Origin: Micromonospora aurantiaca ATCC 27029
Lineage (GTDB): Bacteria > Actinomycetota > Actinomycetes > Mycobacteriales > Micromonosporaceae
Direction of reading: 5' to 3'
Length of the DNA: 64,000 nt
NCBI RefSeq assembly: GCF_000145235.1
Contig: NC_014391.1
Coordinates: 6,281,501-6,345,500 of the forward strand
Part shown: in pieces, positions 34,663-43,244 of the stretch
How positions within the stretch are numbered: the stretch's first letter is position 1
Layout of the letters: each line of letters opens with the position of its first letter
Translations under genes and position numbers: made by a program
The notes under the pieces: model-generated
Databases searched by the model: none
What the model was told of the DNA's origin: nothing
Seen by the model: only the letters and a program-made list of their open reading frames with translations

Positions 34663-35306
34663 AGCGTGCGGGCCACTGTCACCGCCTCGGTGAGCGTGTC
34701 GGCGGCCGGGTGGCCGCTGCCGCGCAGCCGGTCCGGGTCGGACAGGCCGCCGGTGTAGAGGACGCAGCGGGCGCCGACCGAGGCGGCCGCGTCGGCGTCG
34801 TCGAGCGAGTCGCCGATCAGCACCACCTCGTGCCCGCCCAGCCCCAGTTCGGCCAGGTGCTTCTCCAGCCACTCGGCCTTGTGCCCGCCGCCGACCGTGG
34901 CGCGCAGCCCGTCCACCCGGCGGAAGTGCGGGGTCAGGCCGTACGTGTGCACGGTCGGCACCAGCTCGTCGTGGAACCACATGGACAGCAGCGACTGGCT
35001 GCCCTCCCAGGACTCGATCGCGGTGGTGGCGTCGGCGGCCAGGGCGCAGGTGGTCAGCCCGGCCCGGTAGGCGTCGTGGAAGACCCGGTCGAGCGTCCCG
35101 AACGCCTCGGCGTCCACGGCCCGGCCGAGCATCTCGGCGTAGTAGTCGGCGATCGGCCGCCGGAACCGGACCCGGTGCTCGGCCGCGGTGACCGCCGGTC
35201 CGCCGGCGCTGGCGAAGGCGACGTTAGTGGCCTGAACCACCAGGTCGAGGTCGTCGAGGAGCGTTCCGTTCCAGTCCCACACGAGGTGGCGTCGCATACC
35301 CGTCAC
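34656..35306 (-). CDS. HAD-family hydrolase (phosphoglycolate-phosphatase-like)
   Basis: A 216-residue HAD phosphatase. Motif I is VWDWNGTLLDDLDLV (catalytic Asp pair near residues 10-12), motif II the threonine stretch of AADATTAIESWEGSQ is poorly marked, motif III GHKAEWLEKH, motif IV LIGDSLDDADAAASVG. The four-helix cap (residues about 20-90) indicates a subclass acting on small phosphorylated molecules. A second ATG three codons in (MRRHLVW) is an alternative start. The substrate is unknown. Confidence 0.82.
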   Translation of the reverse strand: MTGMRRHLVWDWNGTLLDDLDLVVQATNVAFASAGGPAVTAAEHRVRFRRPIADYYAEMLGRAVDAEAFGTLDRVFHDAYRAGLTTCALAADATTAIESWEGSQSLLSMWFHDELVPTVHTYGLTPHFRRVDGLRATVGGGHKAEWLEKHLAELGLGGHEVVLIGDSLDDADAAASVGARCVLYTGGLSDPDRLRGSGHPAADTLTEAVTVARTLA

Positions 35307-35321
35307 CCGAGCACCATAGTG

Positions 35322-35576
35322 CTAGAGCTGCGGCGTGGTCAGATCGCGCAGCAGCCGGTCCTCCTCGACCCGCCAGTAGCCGTGCTCCTTGCCGTCGAGC
35401 AGCACCACAGGCAGCCGGTCGCCGTAGTCGCGCTCCATCTCCAGGTCGCCTGTGACGTCCCGCTCCACCCACCGGTCGCCGGTGACCGCCACCACCCGGT
35501 CGAGCGCGGCCTTGGCGTCGTCGCACAGGTGGCAGCCGGGCCGGGTGATCAGGATGAGCCTCGGGTCACTGGACAT
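35322..35576 (-). CDS. glutaredoxin-family protein
   Basis: An 84-residue thioredoxin-fold protein of the DUF836/glutaredoxin-like family, with redox motif CHLC at residues 15-18 (ITRPGCHLCDDAKAAL) and the cis-proline segment DRLPVVLLDG. It is likely a thiol/disulfide or metal-sulfur chaperone type protein. Its start overlaps the end of the acyl-CoA ligase gene by 11 bases, so the two are cotranscribed. In mycobacteria a homologue (Rv0508) lies just before hemA, and here it also lies in the same neighbourhood. Confidence 0.85.
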   Translation of the reverse strand: MSSDPRLILITRPGCHLCDDAKAALDRVVAVTGDRWVERDVTGDLEMERDYGDRLPVVLLDGKEHGYWRVEEDRLLRDLTTPQL

Positions 35577-37242
35577 CGGATACCTCCGTGCGGATCTCGG
35601 TCGGCGTCGCCGGGGACGGCACCGCGGGCGCCGGGCGCAGCTCGGTCTTGCGTACCTTCCCGATCGCCGAGTACGGCAGGCTGTCGACGAACTCGACGGC
35701 GGTCGGGCACTTGAACCGGGCCAGGTTACGCGCGCAGTGGGCGAGCAGGTCGTCCGCCGTCACCGGCGGGCCGGCCGCCCGGACCACGTACGCCCGCACA
35801 GTCTCGCCGGTCCGCGGGTGCGGCACGCCCAGGACGGCCGACTCGGCCACCCCGGGGTGCGCCTGGAGCACCAGCTCCACCTCGTGCGGGTAGACGTTGA
35901 AGCCGTTGACGAGGATCAGCTCGCCGAGCCGGTCGACCAGGAACAGGTCGCCGTCGCCGTCGGCGTACGCCACGTCGCCGGTGGGCCACCAGCCGTCCGG
36001 GTCCGGCCCACCCCGCCCGTCCGGCCAGTATCCGGCGAACAGGTTCGGGCCGCGTACCACGATCTGCCCGGGGTCGGTGCCCGCCGGCTCGTCGGAGAGG
36101 TCCATCTCGTCCTCGTCGGGGGCGTCGGCGGGCACCCCGTCGCGCCACAGCTCGGTGCCGTCGGACCCGACGAGGCGCAGCCCGACGCCGGGCAGCGGGC
36201 GGCCGATCGAACCCGGTTTCGGCTCGCCGCCGACGAGCGTCGAGGTGAGCACCGGCGCGGTCTCGGTGAGCCCGTAGCCGACGTGCACCGGGTGCCCGGT
36301 CAGCTCGGTGAAGCGCGCGCCGGCTGCGAGCGGCAGCGGCGCCGCGCCGCACACCGCGACGCGTACCGAGGCGAGCGCCGCGGCCGGGTCACGCTCCGCC
36401 TCGGCCCAGGTCAGGAACATCGGCGGTACGCCGACGAGCACTGTGACCCGGTGCCGGGCGATGTCGTCCAGCGCGCCGGCCGGGCCGGGCTCGTCGACGA
36501 GCACCCCGGTCGCGCCGTGCCGCACGACGGCGCCGAGTGCGGAGTTCAGCCCGTACGCGTGGAACAGCGGAAGGGCGAGCAGCACGACGTCGTCGGGGCC
36601 GACCACAGGTGGTTCGATGCGGTCGACCTGGTCGTGGTTGGCGGCGAGCGCCCGGTGCGACAGCATCGCGCCCTTGGGCCGGCCCTCGGTGCCGGAGGTG
36701 TAGAGCAGGACTGCGAGGTCGTCGCCGGAGCGGGCCGGGAACCGGGCCGGCGCGGCGTCGCCGGACACCGGCGGCGCGGTGTGCACGGCACGCAGCGCGG
36801 GCAGCTCGGCGGGGTCCACCCGAGCGGTCACCTCGGGCGCGCCGACGAGCACGGTCGCGCCGGAGTCGGCGAGGACGTGCCGCAGCTCGCGGGCGGTCAG
36901 CGTCGGGTTGACCGGTACGGCCACCAGCCCGGCCCGGAGCGCGGCGAGGTAGGTGACCACGAAGTCGGGGGTGTTGCCGAACGCGATCGCCACCCGGGGC
37001 GGGTGGCCGGTTCCGTCGGCCGGTGGCGCGTCGGCGAGCAGCGCGCGGGCGGTGGCGGTGACCGCGTCGTCCAGCTCGGACCAGAGCAGCGTCCGGTCGC
37101 GCCAGTGCAGCGCGGCCCGGTCGCCCCGTTGCGCGGCGGCGTGGCGGAGCCGGTCGGCGAGGTTCGGCGCGGAGCTTTCGGCGGCGTCCTGCACGGTGGC
37201 TGAGTCTGGCACAGCGGTGTCCGACAGGCCATGCCCGAACAC
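35566..37242 (-). CDS. acyl-CoA synthetase / AMP-binding ligase
   Basis: A 558-residue adenylate-forming enzyme, which activates a carboxylate (probably a fatty acid) with ATP and CoA. It contains the P-loop-like LLYTSGTEGRPKGAMLSH, GYGLTETAPVLTS, the motif WWPTGDVAYADGDGDLFLVDR and the hinge GFNVYPHEVELVL; the catalytic Lys appears in GKVRKTELRP at the end. Start options are the GTG used and another GTG ten codons in; neither has a strong ribosome site. The glutaredoxin gene follows in overlap. Acyl substrate unknown. Confidence 0.85.
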   Translation of the reverse strand: MFGHGLSDTAVPDSATVQDAAESSAPNLADRLRHAAAQRGDRAALHWRDRTLLWSELDDAVTATARALLADAPPADGTGHPPRVAIAFGNTPDFVVTYLAALRAGLVAVPVNPTLTARELRHVLADSGATVLVGAPEVTARVDPAELPALRAVHTAPPVSGDAAPARFPARSGDDLAVLLYTSGTEGRPKGAMLSHRALAANHDQVDRIEPPVVGPDDVVLLALPLFHAYGLNSALGAVVRHGATGVLVDEPGPAGALDDIARHRVTVLVGVPPMFLTWAEAERDPAAALASVRVAVCGAAPLPLAAGARFTELTGHPVHVGYGLTETAPVLTSTLVGGEPKPGSIGRPLPGVGLRLVGSDGTELWRDGVPADAPDEDEMDLSDEPAGTDPGQIVVRGPNLFAGYWPDGRGGPDPDGWWPTGDVAYADGDGDLFLVDRLGELILVNGFNVYPHEVELVLQAHPGVAESAVLGVPHPRTGETVRAYVVRAAGPPVTADDLLAHCARNLARFKCPTAVEFVDSLPYSAIGKVRKTELRPAPAVPSPATPTEIRTEVSDVQ

Positions 37243-37603
37243 GGCGCCGGGTCCGCCGCACGGGACTGCAATTGCCGTACGGTGGGATTCCTAGCCACGG
37301 GATGAGGATCTCCACCGGTGCCCGGGCGGGAAGCCGGACGTGACCCGGCCGCACCGCTCCCGCGACACGCCGAGCGAAAAGAAAATCGGCTCCGACCAGG
37401 ACTTTCCACTGCGGACCAGGTTCCGGCGCGAAAGTCAACCACACACGACGGACAACGGGTCCGCCATGTGTGCGACCTGGCGGGAAATACTTCCGCTCTG
37501 TGTAACGGACTTGCCACGCGTGGGTGACGTTGGCCCTATCATCACTCGGGTCGGCTCACCCCATTTGCCGTGAGTCGACACCCCTCAGCCCGAGGAGGCC
37601 CCC
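37243..37603. promoter_or_regulatory. divergent upstream region of the BldN-like sigma gene
   Basis: A 361-base non-coding stretch, less GC-rich than the genes around it, that must hold the sigma gene's promoter. Features seen: GGGAAATACTTCC (an imperfect palindrome near 37480), CCACGCGTGGGTGAC near 37513, and an excellent ribosome site CGAGGAGG before the small ORF. I looked for a BldD box and did not find one that fits. Confidence 0.45.
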
Positions 37604-37741
37604 GTGCCCGTGAGCGCATTGGACCAGCACCTCAAGGGGATCTGCCGCCCGCCGGCACGTCCCGACCCGGCCGTGCCCGACCGGGTGTTACCCGGTCCTC
37701 CGGCGCGGTCACTGTCCGCTCAGCCTGGGGAGGCGCGGTGA
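37604..37741 (+). CDS. small ORF upstream of and overlapping the sigma factor gene
   Basis: A 45-codon ORF starting with GTG eight bases downstream of AGGAGG, the best ribosome site in the locus, and ending with TGA inside the GTGA that starts the sigma gene. It has a TTA leucine codon (37688-37690) between GTG and CCC, which in actinomycetes needs the rare bldA tRNA. The product starts VPVSALDQHLKGICRPP and is otherwise proline/arginine-rich. By memory this start loosely resembles the pro-sequence of Streptomyces BldN (LDHLRG...), so it could be a leader peptide, a separated pro-sequence, or a frameshift relic. Translation is inferred, not shown. Confidence 0.5.
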   Translation: MPVSALDQHLKGICRPPARPDPAVPDRVLPGPPARSLSAQPGEAR

Positions 37742-38709
37742 CCACCTTCGGTTACGCCGAACGACCGGCCGGTGTCACCGGCCCGGCCCAGCGCAACCCG
37801 CTCAACGAGCGCGCGGACCCCGGCCCCCGGGGCACCGACGGCCAGCTCGCGGTACGCGGCGACGGGCGGCGCGTCCGCAGCCGCGCGCACCACACGAACG
37901 AGGCGCCGCCCCGCCCCGCGACCCCGGGCGGCAACGCGAAGCCCGCGACCGGCCGCCTGGGCAGTCCGACCCGCCCGACCATGCCGGCCCAGGCGCGACG
38001 CGGCGACGCGGCGACCGGGGCCGAGCCGTCCGCCGCCGAGACCGCGGTCCTGCCGGCGGTGACCACCGGCGACACCGCCGTCCTGCCCGCCGTGCCGGCC
38101 GCCGCGCCCGCCACCGGCTTCCCCAGCCGCCCCGACCCGTCCGACCCGGCCACCGAGGTGTGGACGCTGGTCGAGCGCGCACAGGCGGGCGAGTCCGAGG
38201 CGTTCGGGCTGATCTACGACAGGTACGTCGACACCGTCTTCCGGTTCGTCTACTTCCGCGTCGGCAACCGCCAGCTCGCCGAGGACCTCACCTCCGACAC
38301 GTTCCTGCGGGCGCTCAAGCGGATCGGCAGCTTCACCTGGCAGGGGCGCGACCTCGGCGCCTGGCTGGTCACCATCGCCCGCAACCTGGTCGCCGACCAC
38401 TTCAAGTCCGGGCGCTACCGGCTGGAGGTCACCACCGGTGACGTCCTGGACGCCGACCGGGAGGACCGCGGACCCGAGGGCAGCCCCGAGGCGGCGGTGG
38501 TGGAGCACATCACGAACGTCGCCCTGCTCACCGCCGTCAAGCAGCTCAACCCGGAGCAGCAGGAATGCATCGTGCTGCGGTTCCTCCAGGGCTTCTCGGT
38601 GGCCGAGACGGCCCGCTCCATGGGCAAGAACGAGGGCGCCATCAAGGCCCTGCAGTACCGGGCGGTCCGGGCGCTGGCCCGGCTGCTGCCCGACGGCTTC
38701 CACTCCTGA
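37738..38709 (+). CDS. ECF-type sigma factor of the BldN family
   Basis: A 323-residue sigma factor. The first 130 residues are a low-complexity Pro/Ala/Arg/Thr extension, then sigma region 2 (EAFGLIYDRYVDTVFRFVYFRVGNRQLAEDLTSDTFLRAL) with core-binding and -10 residues, FTWQGRDLGAWLVTIARNLVADHFKS, and region 4 (LNPEQQECIVLRFLQGFSVAETARSMGKNEGAIKALQYRAVRAL). Both regions are very close to what I know of Streptomyces BldN, which drives aerial-hypha genes and is held by anti-sigma RsbN; an RsbN-like gene follows. The GTG start overlaps the upstream small ORF; a longer in-frame start exists 56 codons earlier but has no ribosome site. Confidence 0.88.
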   Translation: MTTFGYAERPAGVTGPAQRNPLNERADPGPRGTDGQLAVRGDGRRVRSRAHHTNEAPPRPATPGGNAKPATGRLGSPTRPTMPAQARRGDAATGAEPSAAETAVLPAVTTGDTAVLPAVPAAAPATGFPSRPDPSDPATEVWTLVERAQAGESEAFGLIYDRYVDTVFRFVYFRVGNRQLAEDLTSDTFLRALKRIGSFTWQGRDLGAWLVTIARNLVADHFKSGRYRLEVTTGDVLDADREDRGPEGSPEAAVVEHITNVALLTAVKQLNPEQQECIVLRFLQGFSVAETARSMGKNEGAIKALQYRAVRALARLLPDGFHS

Positions 38710-38991
38710 CGGTCCCGACCCGGCCGGCGCACGACGCCGGGCGGTGTCGCATGCCCGACGTACCCCCACCCGCCCCTCACTCCCGGTGATTTCGCCGCCG
38801 CCCCAGCCGTAACCGGCGACCGGCGCGGTCCGTTTCTCCGGGTGCGACCAGTGGTTGTCCCGGCGTCCCCCGGGCCACCCGGTCCGGCGGGTCAGGTCGG
38901 CCGTTCCGGTCGGCCCTGGGCCACACGCTGCCACCGGTCGCTGGTGACGACGACGGCCGCCCGGCCGTGACCAGCGAGAGGGGGTGCCGCG
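38710..38991. other. intergenic region with hairpin before the RsbN-like gene
   Basis: No gene. At 38938-38977 TCGCTGGT pairs with ACCAGCGA, with an inner ACGGCCG/GGCCGT pairing, the stem ending directly at the ribosome site GAGAGGGGG of the next gene. The stem may limit translation of the anti-sigma gene or serve as a processing site. Confidence 0.4.
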
Positions 38992-39849
38992 GTGGACAGC
39001 GACCTCTTCTCCCGTCGGCGAGCCGAGCGCTTCGCGCAACTCCTCGACGAGGCCAACGGCGGACGCCGGCACCACGTTCGGTCCAAGGCGGACGGTGAGC
39101 TCACCGCACTCGTCGAGGTGAGCCGCCGGCTCACCGCCGAGCGGCCCGACGTCGAGGTGGACGCCGAGTTCCGTACCGGCCTGCGGGCGATGCTCGTGGC
39201 CACCGCCGAACGCGAGGGCGTCGGCGCTCCGGCCAGGACCGCCACCTCCGGCGTACGCGGTGCGCTGCTCCCCGCCATCACCGGCCGCCGGGCGCGGGCC
39301 CGGGGCGCGATCCTGGTCGGCGTGGCCGCCGGGGCGGTCGCCCTCTCCGGTATCTCCGCCGCCAGCGAGAACGCGCTGCCCGGCGACGCCCTGTACGGCA
39401 TGAAGCGCTCCACCGAGCGCGCCCAGCTCGCGCTCGCCAGCTCGGACATCAGCCGAGGCCAGCTCTTCCTCGACTTCGCCCGCACCCGGCTCGACGAGGC
39501 CGCCTCGGTGCGCGACGACCGCATCGGTTTCAGCGCCGTCCTGGACGACATGGACGCGGACACCCGCCAGGGCGTACGCCTGCTGACCACTGTCGCCGCG
39601 CAGCGCTCGGACCCGACGGCGCTGGACGCGGTGGACACCTTCCTCGCCGGCCAGCGCCGGGTGGTCAGCGGCCTGCTCGACCGGCCCGACCACGCCGACC
39701 GGGACCGCACCCGCCGCTCGCTGTCCCTACTCGACGCGGCGGGCAAGCGCGCCGACGCGCTCCGCGAGGCGATCGCCTGCGGGCTGCCCGCGCCGCAGGC
39801 CAGCGACATGCTCGGGCCCGCTCCGGCCACCTGCCCGGCCGACCGCTGA
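38992..39849 (+). CDS. DUF5667 membrane protein, RsbN-like anti-sigma candidate
   Basis: A 285-residue protein with a cytoplasmic N-terminal helical segment (FSRRRAERFAQLLDEANGG, residues 5-24), one membrane helix about 106-124 (ILVGVAAGAVALSGISAA), and an extracytoplasmic DUF5667 domain (PGDALYGMKRSTERAQLALA) to the end. The N-terminal region corresponds to the sigma-binding part of Streptomyces RsbN, encoded next to bldN, so it is the natural candidate anti-sigma of the preceding sigma factor. The GTG start follows GAGAGGGGGTGCCGC. The role is inferred from synteny and layout. Confidence 0.78.
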   Translation: MDSDLFSRRRAERFAQLLDEANGGRRHHVRSKADGELTALVEVSRRLTAERPDVEVDAEFRTGLRAMLVATAEREGVGAPARTATSGVRGALLPAITGRRARARGAILVGVAAGAVALSGISAASENALPGDALYGMKRSTERAQLALASSDISRGQLFLDFARTRLDEAASVRDDRIGFSAVLDDMDADTRQGVRLLTTVAAQRSDPTALDAVDTFLAGQRRVVSGLLDRPDHADRDRTRRSLSLLDAAGKRADALREAIACGLPAPQASDMLGPAPATCPADR

Positions 39850-39961
39850 GCGGCGGACGCCTACCGCGCCACACTTCTCCCGGCGGACACCCGGCCGTCA
39901 CATCGTGCCGGATACGCTCGACGAGGAGGGCGTACGCCGTCGTCGAGGCAGGGAGGTCGCC

Positions 39962-40840
39962 GTGGCCGGGAGCCGGAAGGTGACCGTCAGCACCGACGCG
40001 CACGGGCACACCGCGGGCTGGTCGGAGACCCCCTCGGCACCGGCGACCACAGTCACGCCCGACCCCACCGCGGCCGCGTTCTTCGACGTGGACAACACGA
40101 TGATGCAGGGCGCGTCGATCTACTGGTTCGCCCGCGGGCTGGCCGCCCGGAAGTACTTCACCACCGGGGACCTGGCCCGGTTCGCCTGGCAGCAGGCACG
40201 GTTCCGGCTGCTCGCCACCGAGCACGCGGGCGACATGTCGCAGGCCAAGGAGGCCGCGCTCGCCTTCGTCCAGGGCTGGCGGGTCGACGACATGGAACGC
40301 CTCACCGACGAGATCTTCGACGAGCTGATGGCGCCGCGCATCTGGGCCGGCACCCGTCGCCTGGCGCAGCGCCACCTCGACGCGGGCGAGCGGGTCTGGC
40401 TGGTCAGCGCCGCCCCGGTGGAGATCGGCCGGGTGATCGCGACCCGGCTCGGCCTGACCGGCGCGATCGGCACTGTGGCCGAGGTGGTCGACGGCGCGTA
40501 CACCGGGCGGCTGGTCGGTGACCTGATGCACGGGCCGGCGAAGGCCGAGGCGGTCACCCAGCTCGCCGCCGTGGAAGGGCTGGACCTGGCCCGGTGCGCG
40601 GCCTACAGCGACTCGGCGAACGACCTGCCGATGCTCCGCGCGGTCGGCCGCGCGGTGGCCGTCAACCCCGATCCGGCGCTGCTGCGGCAGGCCCGCGAGC
40701 AGGGCTGGGACGTGCGCGACTTCCGCACCGGGCGCCGGGCCGTACGCATCGCCGTGCCCTCCACCGCGGCGGCCGGGCTGCTCGCCGGCGCGGTCACGGC
40801 CGGTCTGGCGCTGCACCGGCGCCGCCACCGCGACGCCTGA
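39962..40840 (+). CDS. HAD-superfamily IB phosphatase (SerB/CicA-like)
   Basis: A 292-residue HAD-IB hydrolase. After about 35 variable residues, motif I is AAFFDVDNTMMQGAS, the cap follows, motif II contains WLVSAAPVEIG, and motif IV AAYSDSANDLPMLRAVG. A terminal membrane-like segment AAAGLLAGAVTAGLAL precedes the basic C-terminus RRRHRDA. The start was chosen at GTG with GGGAGG just upstream, in preference to a GTG 19 codons earlier. In M. tuberculosis the serB1 gene occupies the same neighbourhood. Substrates may be phosphoserine or lipid phosphates; the C-terminal hydrophobic segment favours a membrane role. Confidence 0.83.
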   Translation: MAGSRKVTVSTDAHGHTAGWSETPSAPATTVTPDPTAAAFFDVDNTMMQGASIYWFARGLAARKYFTTGDLARFAWQQARFRLLATEHAGDMSQAKEAALAFVQGWRVDDMERLTDEIFDELMAPRIWAGTRRLAQRHLDAGERVWLVSAAPVEIGRVIATRLGLTGAIGTVAEVVDGAYTGRLVGDLMHGPAKAEAVTQLAAVEGLDLARCAAYSDSANDLPMLRAVGRAVAVNPDPALLRQAREQGWDVRDFRTGRRAVRIAVPSTAAAGLLAGAVTAGLALHRRRHRDA

Positions 40841-40855
40841 CCGGCGCGGCCCGGC

Positions 40856-42055
40856 TCAGGGGCCGAACGGGTCCGGCCGGCGTTCGAGCAGCTTGTGCAG
40901 CGTCTGCTGAATCGTCTCCCGCACCTGGTCGGCGAGGTTGAACACCACGAGCGGGTCGTCCGCCGCGTCGCGCAGGTGCGCGGTCGGGATCGGCGGGCAG
41001 AACTCGATCAGCCACTTGCTCGGCAGCGGCACCATGCCCAGCGGACCCAGCCAGGGGAACGTCGGCGTGACCGGGAAGTACGGCAGTTTGAGCAGCCGGG
41101 CCAGCGGCTTGATGTCGGCGAGCATCGGATAGATCTCCTCGCCGCCGACGATCGCCACCGGCACGATCGGCGTACCGGTGCGCAGCGCGGCGGAGACGAA
41201 CCCGCCCCGGCCGAAGCGCTGGAGCTTGTAGCGGTCGGCGTAGAGCTTGCCGACGCCCTTGAAGCCCTCCGGGAACACGCCCACCAGTTCCCCGTTGCCG
41301 AGCAGCCGCTCCGCGTCCGGGTTGCACGCGACGGTGCCGCCGGTCTTGCGGGCTATCTCGGAGACGACGGGCATCCGGAAGACCAGGTCGGCGCCGAGCA
41401 GCCGCAGGTAGCGGTGCGCCGGGTGCCGGTCGTGCAGCGCGGTGGAGAGGATCAGCGCGTCGAGCGCCACGGTGCCGGAGTGGTTGCCGACGACGAGACC
41501 GGCGCCCTCGTCGGGCACGTGCTCGATGCCGCTGACCTCGGTGCGGAACCAGTCCCGGTAGAGCAGCCGGACCAGCGGGTGGACCACCGCGTCGGTCAGG
41601 TCGGGATCGAAGCCGAACTCGTCGACCTCGTAGTCACCGGCGAGCCGCCGCCGCAGGAACGCCAGTCCCTGGGCCACCTTGCGGTCCCAGTGGTCCCCCG
41701 GCCGGTCGGCCACGGCCGGACCCGACGGCGCGTTCCCGGTCGGTGCCTCGTCCGCGGGGGCCTGCTGCACGACGGCCTTCTTGGCGACGGCCTTCTTCGC
41801 CACGGCCTTCTTCGCGACCGTCTTCTTGGCCACTGTCTTCTTCGCCGGCTGGTGCGGCGTGGCCGGAACGCCCGCGCCGGCGGAGGCGCCCGGCTCGTCG
41901 GCGGAGGTGTCCGGCTCGTCCGGCGGCGCCGCCGGGCGGGCGGACGGCGCGGTCACCCGGCGGTGCCCGTTACGCCGCGCGGGCTCCGCGCCCGGATCCG
42001 GCACACCCAGCGGTACGTCGTAACGCGCGTCACGCCGCTCGTCGGGGCTGCTCAC
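40856..42055 (-). CDS. PlsC-like lysophospholipid acyltransferase with Lys/Ala-rich N-terminus
   Basis: A 399-residue acyltransferase of the PlsC superfamily, forming phospholipids from lysophospholipids or glycerol phosphate acyl acceptors. The active-site motif is VVGNHSGTVALD (near residue 198) and the substrate motif GVFPEGFKGVGK. The first 130 residues are low-complexity, with five consecutive units of VAKKA/T (KKTVAKKTVAKKAVAKKAV), resembling the tails of histone-like proteins; this may bind nucleic acid or polyphosphate. The GTG start overlaps the preceding gene's stop by four bases, so they are coupled. Rv0502 occupies the same position in M. tuberculosis. Confidence 0.85.
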   Translation of the reverse strand: MSSPDERRDARYDVPLGVPDPGAEPARRNGHRRVTAPSARPAAPPDEPDTSADEPGASAGAGVPATPHQPAKKTVAKKTVAKKAVAKKAVAKKAVVQQAPADEAPTGNAPSGPAVADRPGDHWDRKVAQGLAFLRRRLAGDYEVDEFGFDPDLTDAVVHPLVRLLYRDWFRTEVSGIEHVPDEGAGLVVGNHSGTVALDALILSTALHDRHPAHRYLRLLGADLVFRMPVVSEIARKTGGTVACNPDAERLLGNGELVGVFPEGFKGVGKLYADRYKLQRFGRGGFVSAALRTGTPIVPVAIVGGEEIYPMLADIKPLARLLKLPYFPVTPTFPWLGPLGMVPLPSKWLIEFCPPIPTAHLRDAADDPLVVFNLADQVRETIQQTLHKLLERRPDPFGP

Positions 42056-43125
42056 GAACGCTCCCGTACGGTCGAGCGGACCTGCCGGATGCTCTCCAGC
42101 ACCAACTGCTCGGCGGCGGCGAGCTGGTCCCGGGTGACCACGACTCCGCCGTGGTGGGCGCGGATGAAGTCCTCGAACGCGGCGGCGGTCGAGCGGGGCG
42201 TGAAGCCGTACTCCCGCTCCAGTCGGCTGGTGTCCACCACCCGACCGTGCACGAAGAGGTCCACCTGGTCCAAGCCGTACCGGCCGAAGCCCAGACTGCG
42301 GGCGACCGCGGCGACCCCGGCCAGGCCCGGTTCCAGCACCGGCACCGCCACCCGGCCGGCCCGGCGGATCGCCTGCGACAGCGACAGCACCCCCGGCCCG
42401 GCGACGTTGTACGTGCCCGGGTGGTCCTCGGCGACGGACCGGTGCAGCACCTCCAGCGCGTCGTCGAAGTGCACGAACTGCAGGCGCGGATCGCGGCCGA
42501 AGACGGTGGGCACCACCGGCTGGGAGAAGTAGCGGGTGAGCGTGGTGTCGGCGGCGTACCCGATGAACGGCGCGAAGCGCAGCACCGTCGCGGTGACGTC
42601 GGGCCTACGGCGGCGGAACCCGCGGACGTACCCCTCGATGTCGAGGATGTCGCGGCCGAAACCGCCACGCGGCACCTCGCGCGGCTCGGTCTCCTCGGTG
42701 AAGACGGCCGGATCGCGGAACGACACCCCGTACGCGGCGGTGGACGAGCGGACCACGAGCTTGCGCAGCCGGGGCGCGCGCTGCGCGGCGGCGAGCAGCT
42801 GCATGGTGCCGATGACGTTCTGTTCCTTCATCCCCGCCCGGCCGCCCTGCTGCGGGTCGGGGGCGGTGACGAGCGCCAGGTGCACCACCGTGTCGACGTC
42901 GAGGTCGTGCAGGAGGCCGCCGAGCGAGTCGAGGTCCAGGCGGATGCGTTCGACGTCGGAGAGCAGGTCGGTCAGCTCGGGGTTGGGTGGTGCCGGGTCG
43001 ACCCCGATGACCCGTTCGATCCGCTCGTCGGCGGCGAGCCGGGCGGCCACGTGGGCGCCGAGCCAGCGGCCGACCCCGGTGACGACGACGACCCCCGGGG
43101 CACCGGAGGTGTCACCGGGGGTCAT
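42052..43125 (-). CDS. NAD-dependent epimerase/dehydratase (extended SDR)
   Basis: A 357-residue SDR-fold protein. The dinucleotide-binding motif is VVVTGVGRWLGAHVAARL (a deviated GxxGxxG), with DP in VIGVDPAPP, and the catalytic serine/tyrosine area SSTAAYGVSFRD, which lacks the classic YxxxK lysine at the usual spacing. Atypical SDRs of this type occur beside the acyltransferase and bS22 genes in many actinobacteria (galE2, Rv0501, in M. tuberculosis). The product is likely a nucleotide-sugar or lipid-modifying enzyme, reaction unknown. First of the two coupled genes. Confidence 0.85.
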   Translation of the reverse strand: MTPGDTSGAPGVVVVTGVGRWLGAHVAARLAADERIERVIGVDPAPPNPELTDLLSDVERIRLDLDSLGGLLHDLDVDTVVHLALVTAPDPQQGGRAGMKEQNVIGTMQLLAAAQRAPRLRKLVVRSSTAAYGVSFRDPAVFTEETEPREVPRGGFGRDILDIEGYVRGFRRRRPDVTATVLRFAPFIGYAADTTLTRYFSQPVVPTVFGRDPRLQFVHFDDALEVLHRSVAEDHPGTYNVAGPGVLSLSQAIRRAGRVAVPVLEPGLAGVAAVARSLGFGRYGLDQVDLFVHGRVVDTSRLEREYGFTPRSTAAAFEDFIRAHHGGVVVTRDQLAAAEQLVLESIRQVRSTVRERS

Positions 43126-43244
43126 GTCGTGCGCCTAGCGCGGCAGGCGGGATCGAGCCGGGACGTCCGCGGCCTGATCACCTGAGCCTCCGAGGGTCGA
43201 CAGTTGGCAAGTGGTGCCGGTGCCGGGCTGCTGCCCGGCACCGG

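Noticed and set aside
37243..37603. BldD binding box upstream of the sigma gene
   Set aside because: Candidates such as TCACTCGGGTCGG fail several positions of the BldD consensus.
37570..37737. Alternative sigma factor start 56 codons upstream
   Set aside because: No ribosome site, arginine/proline shadow-like composition, and it conflicts with the well-initiated small ORF in another frame.
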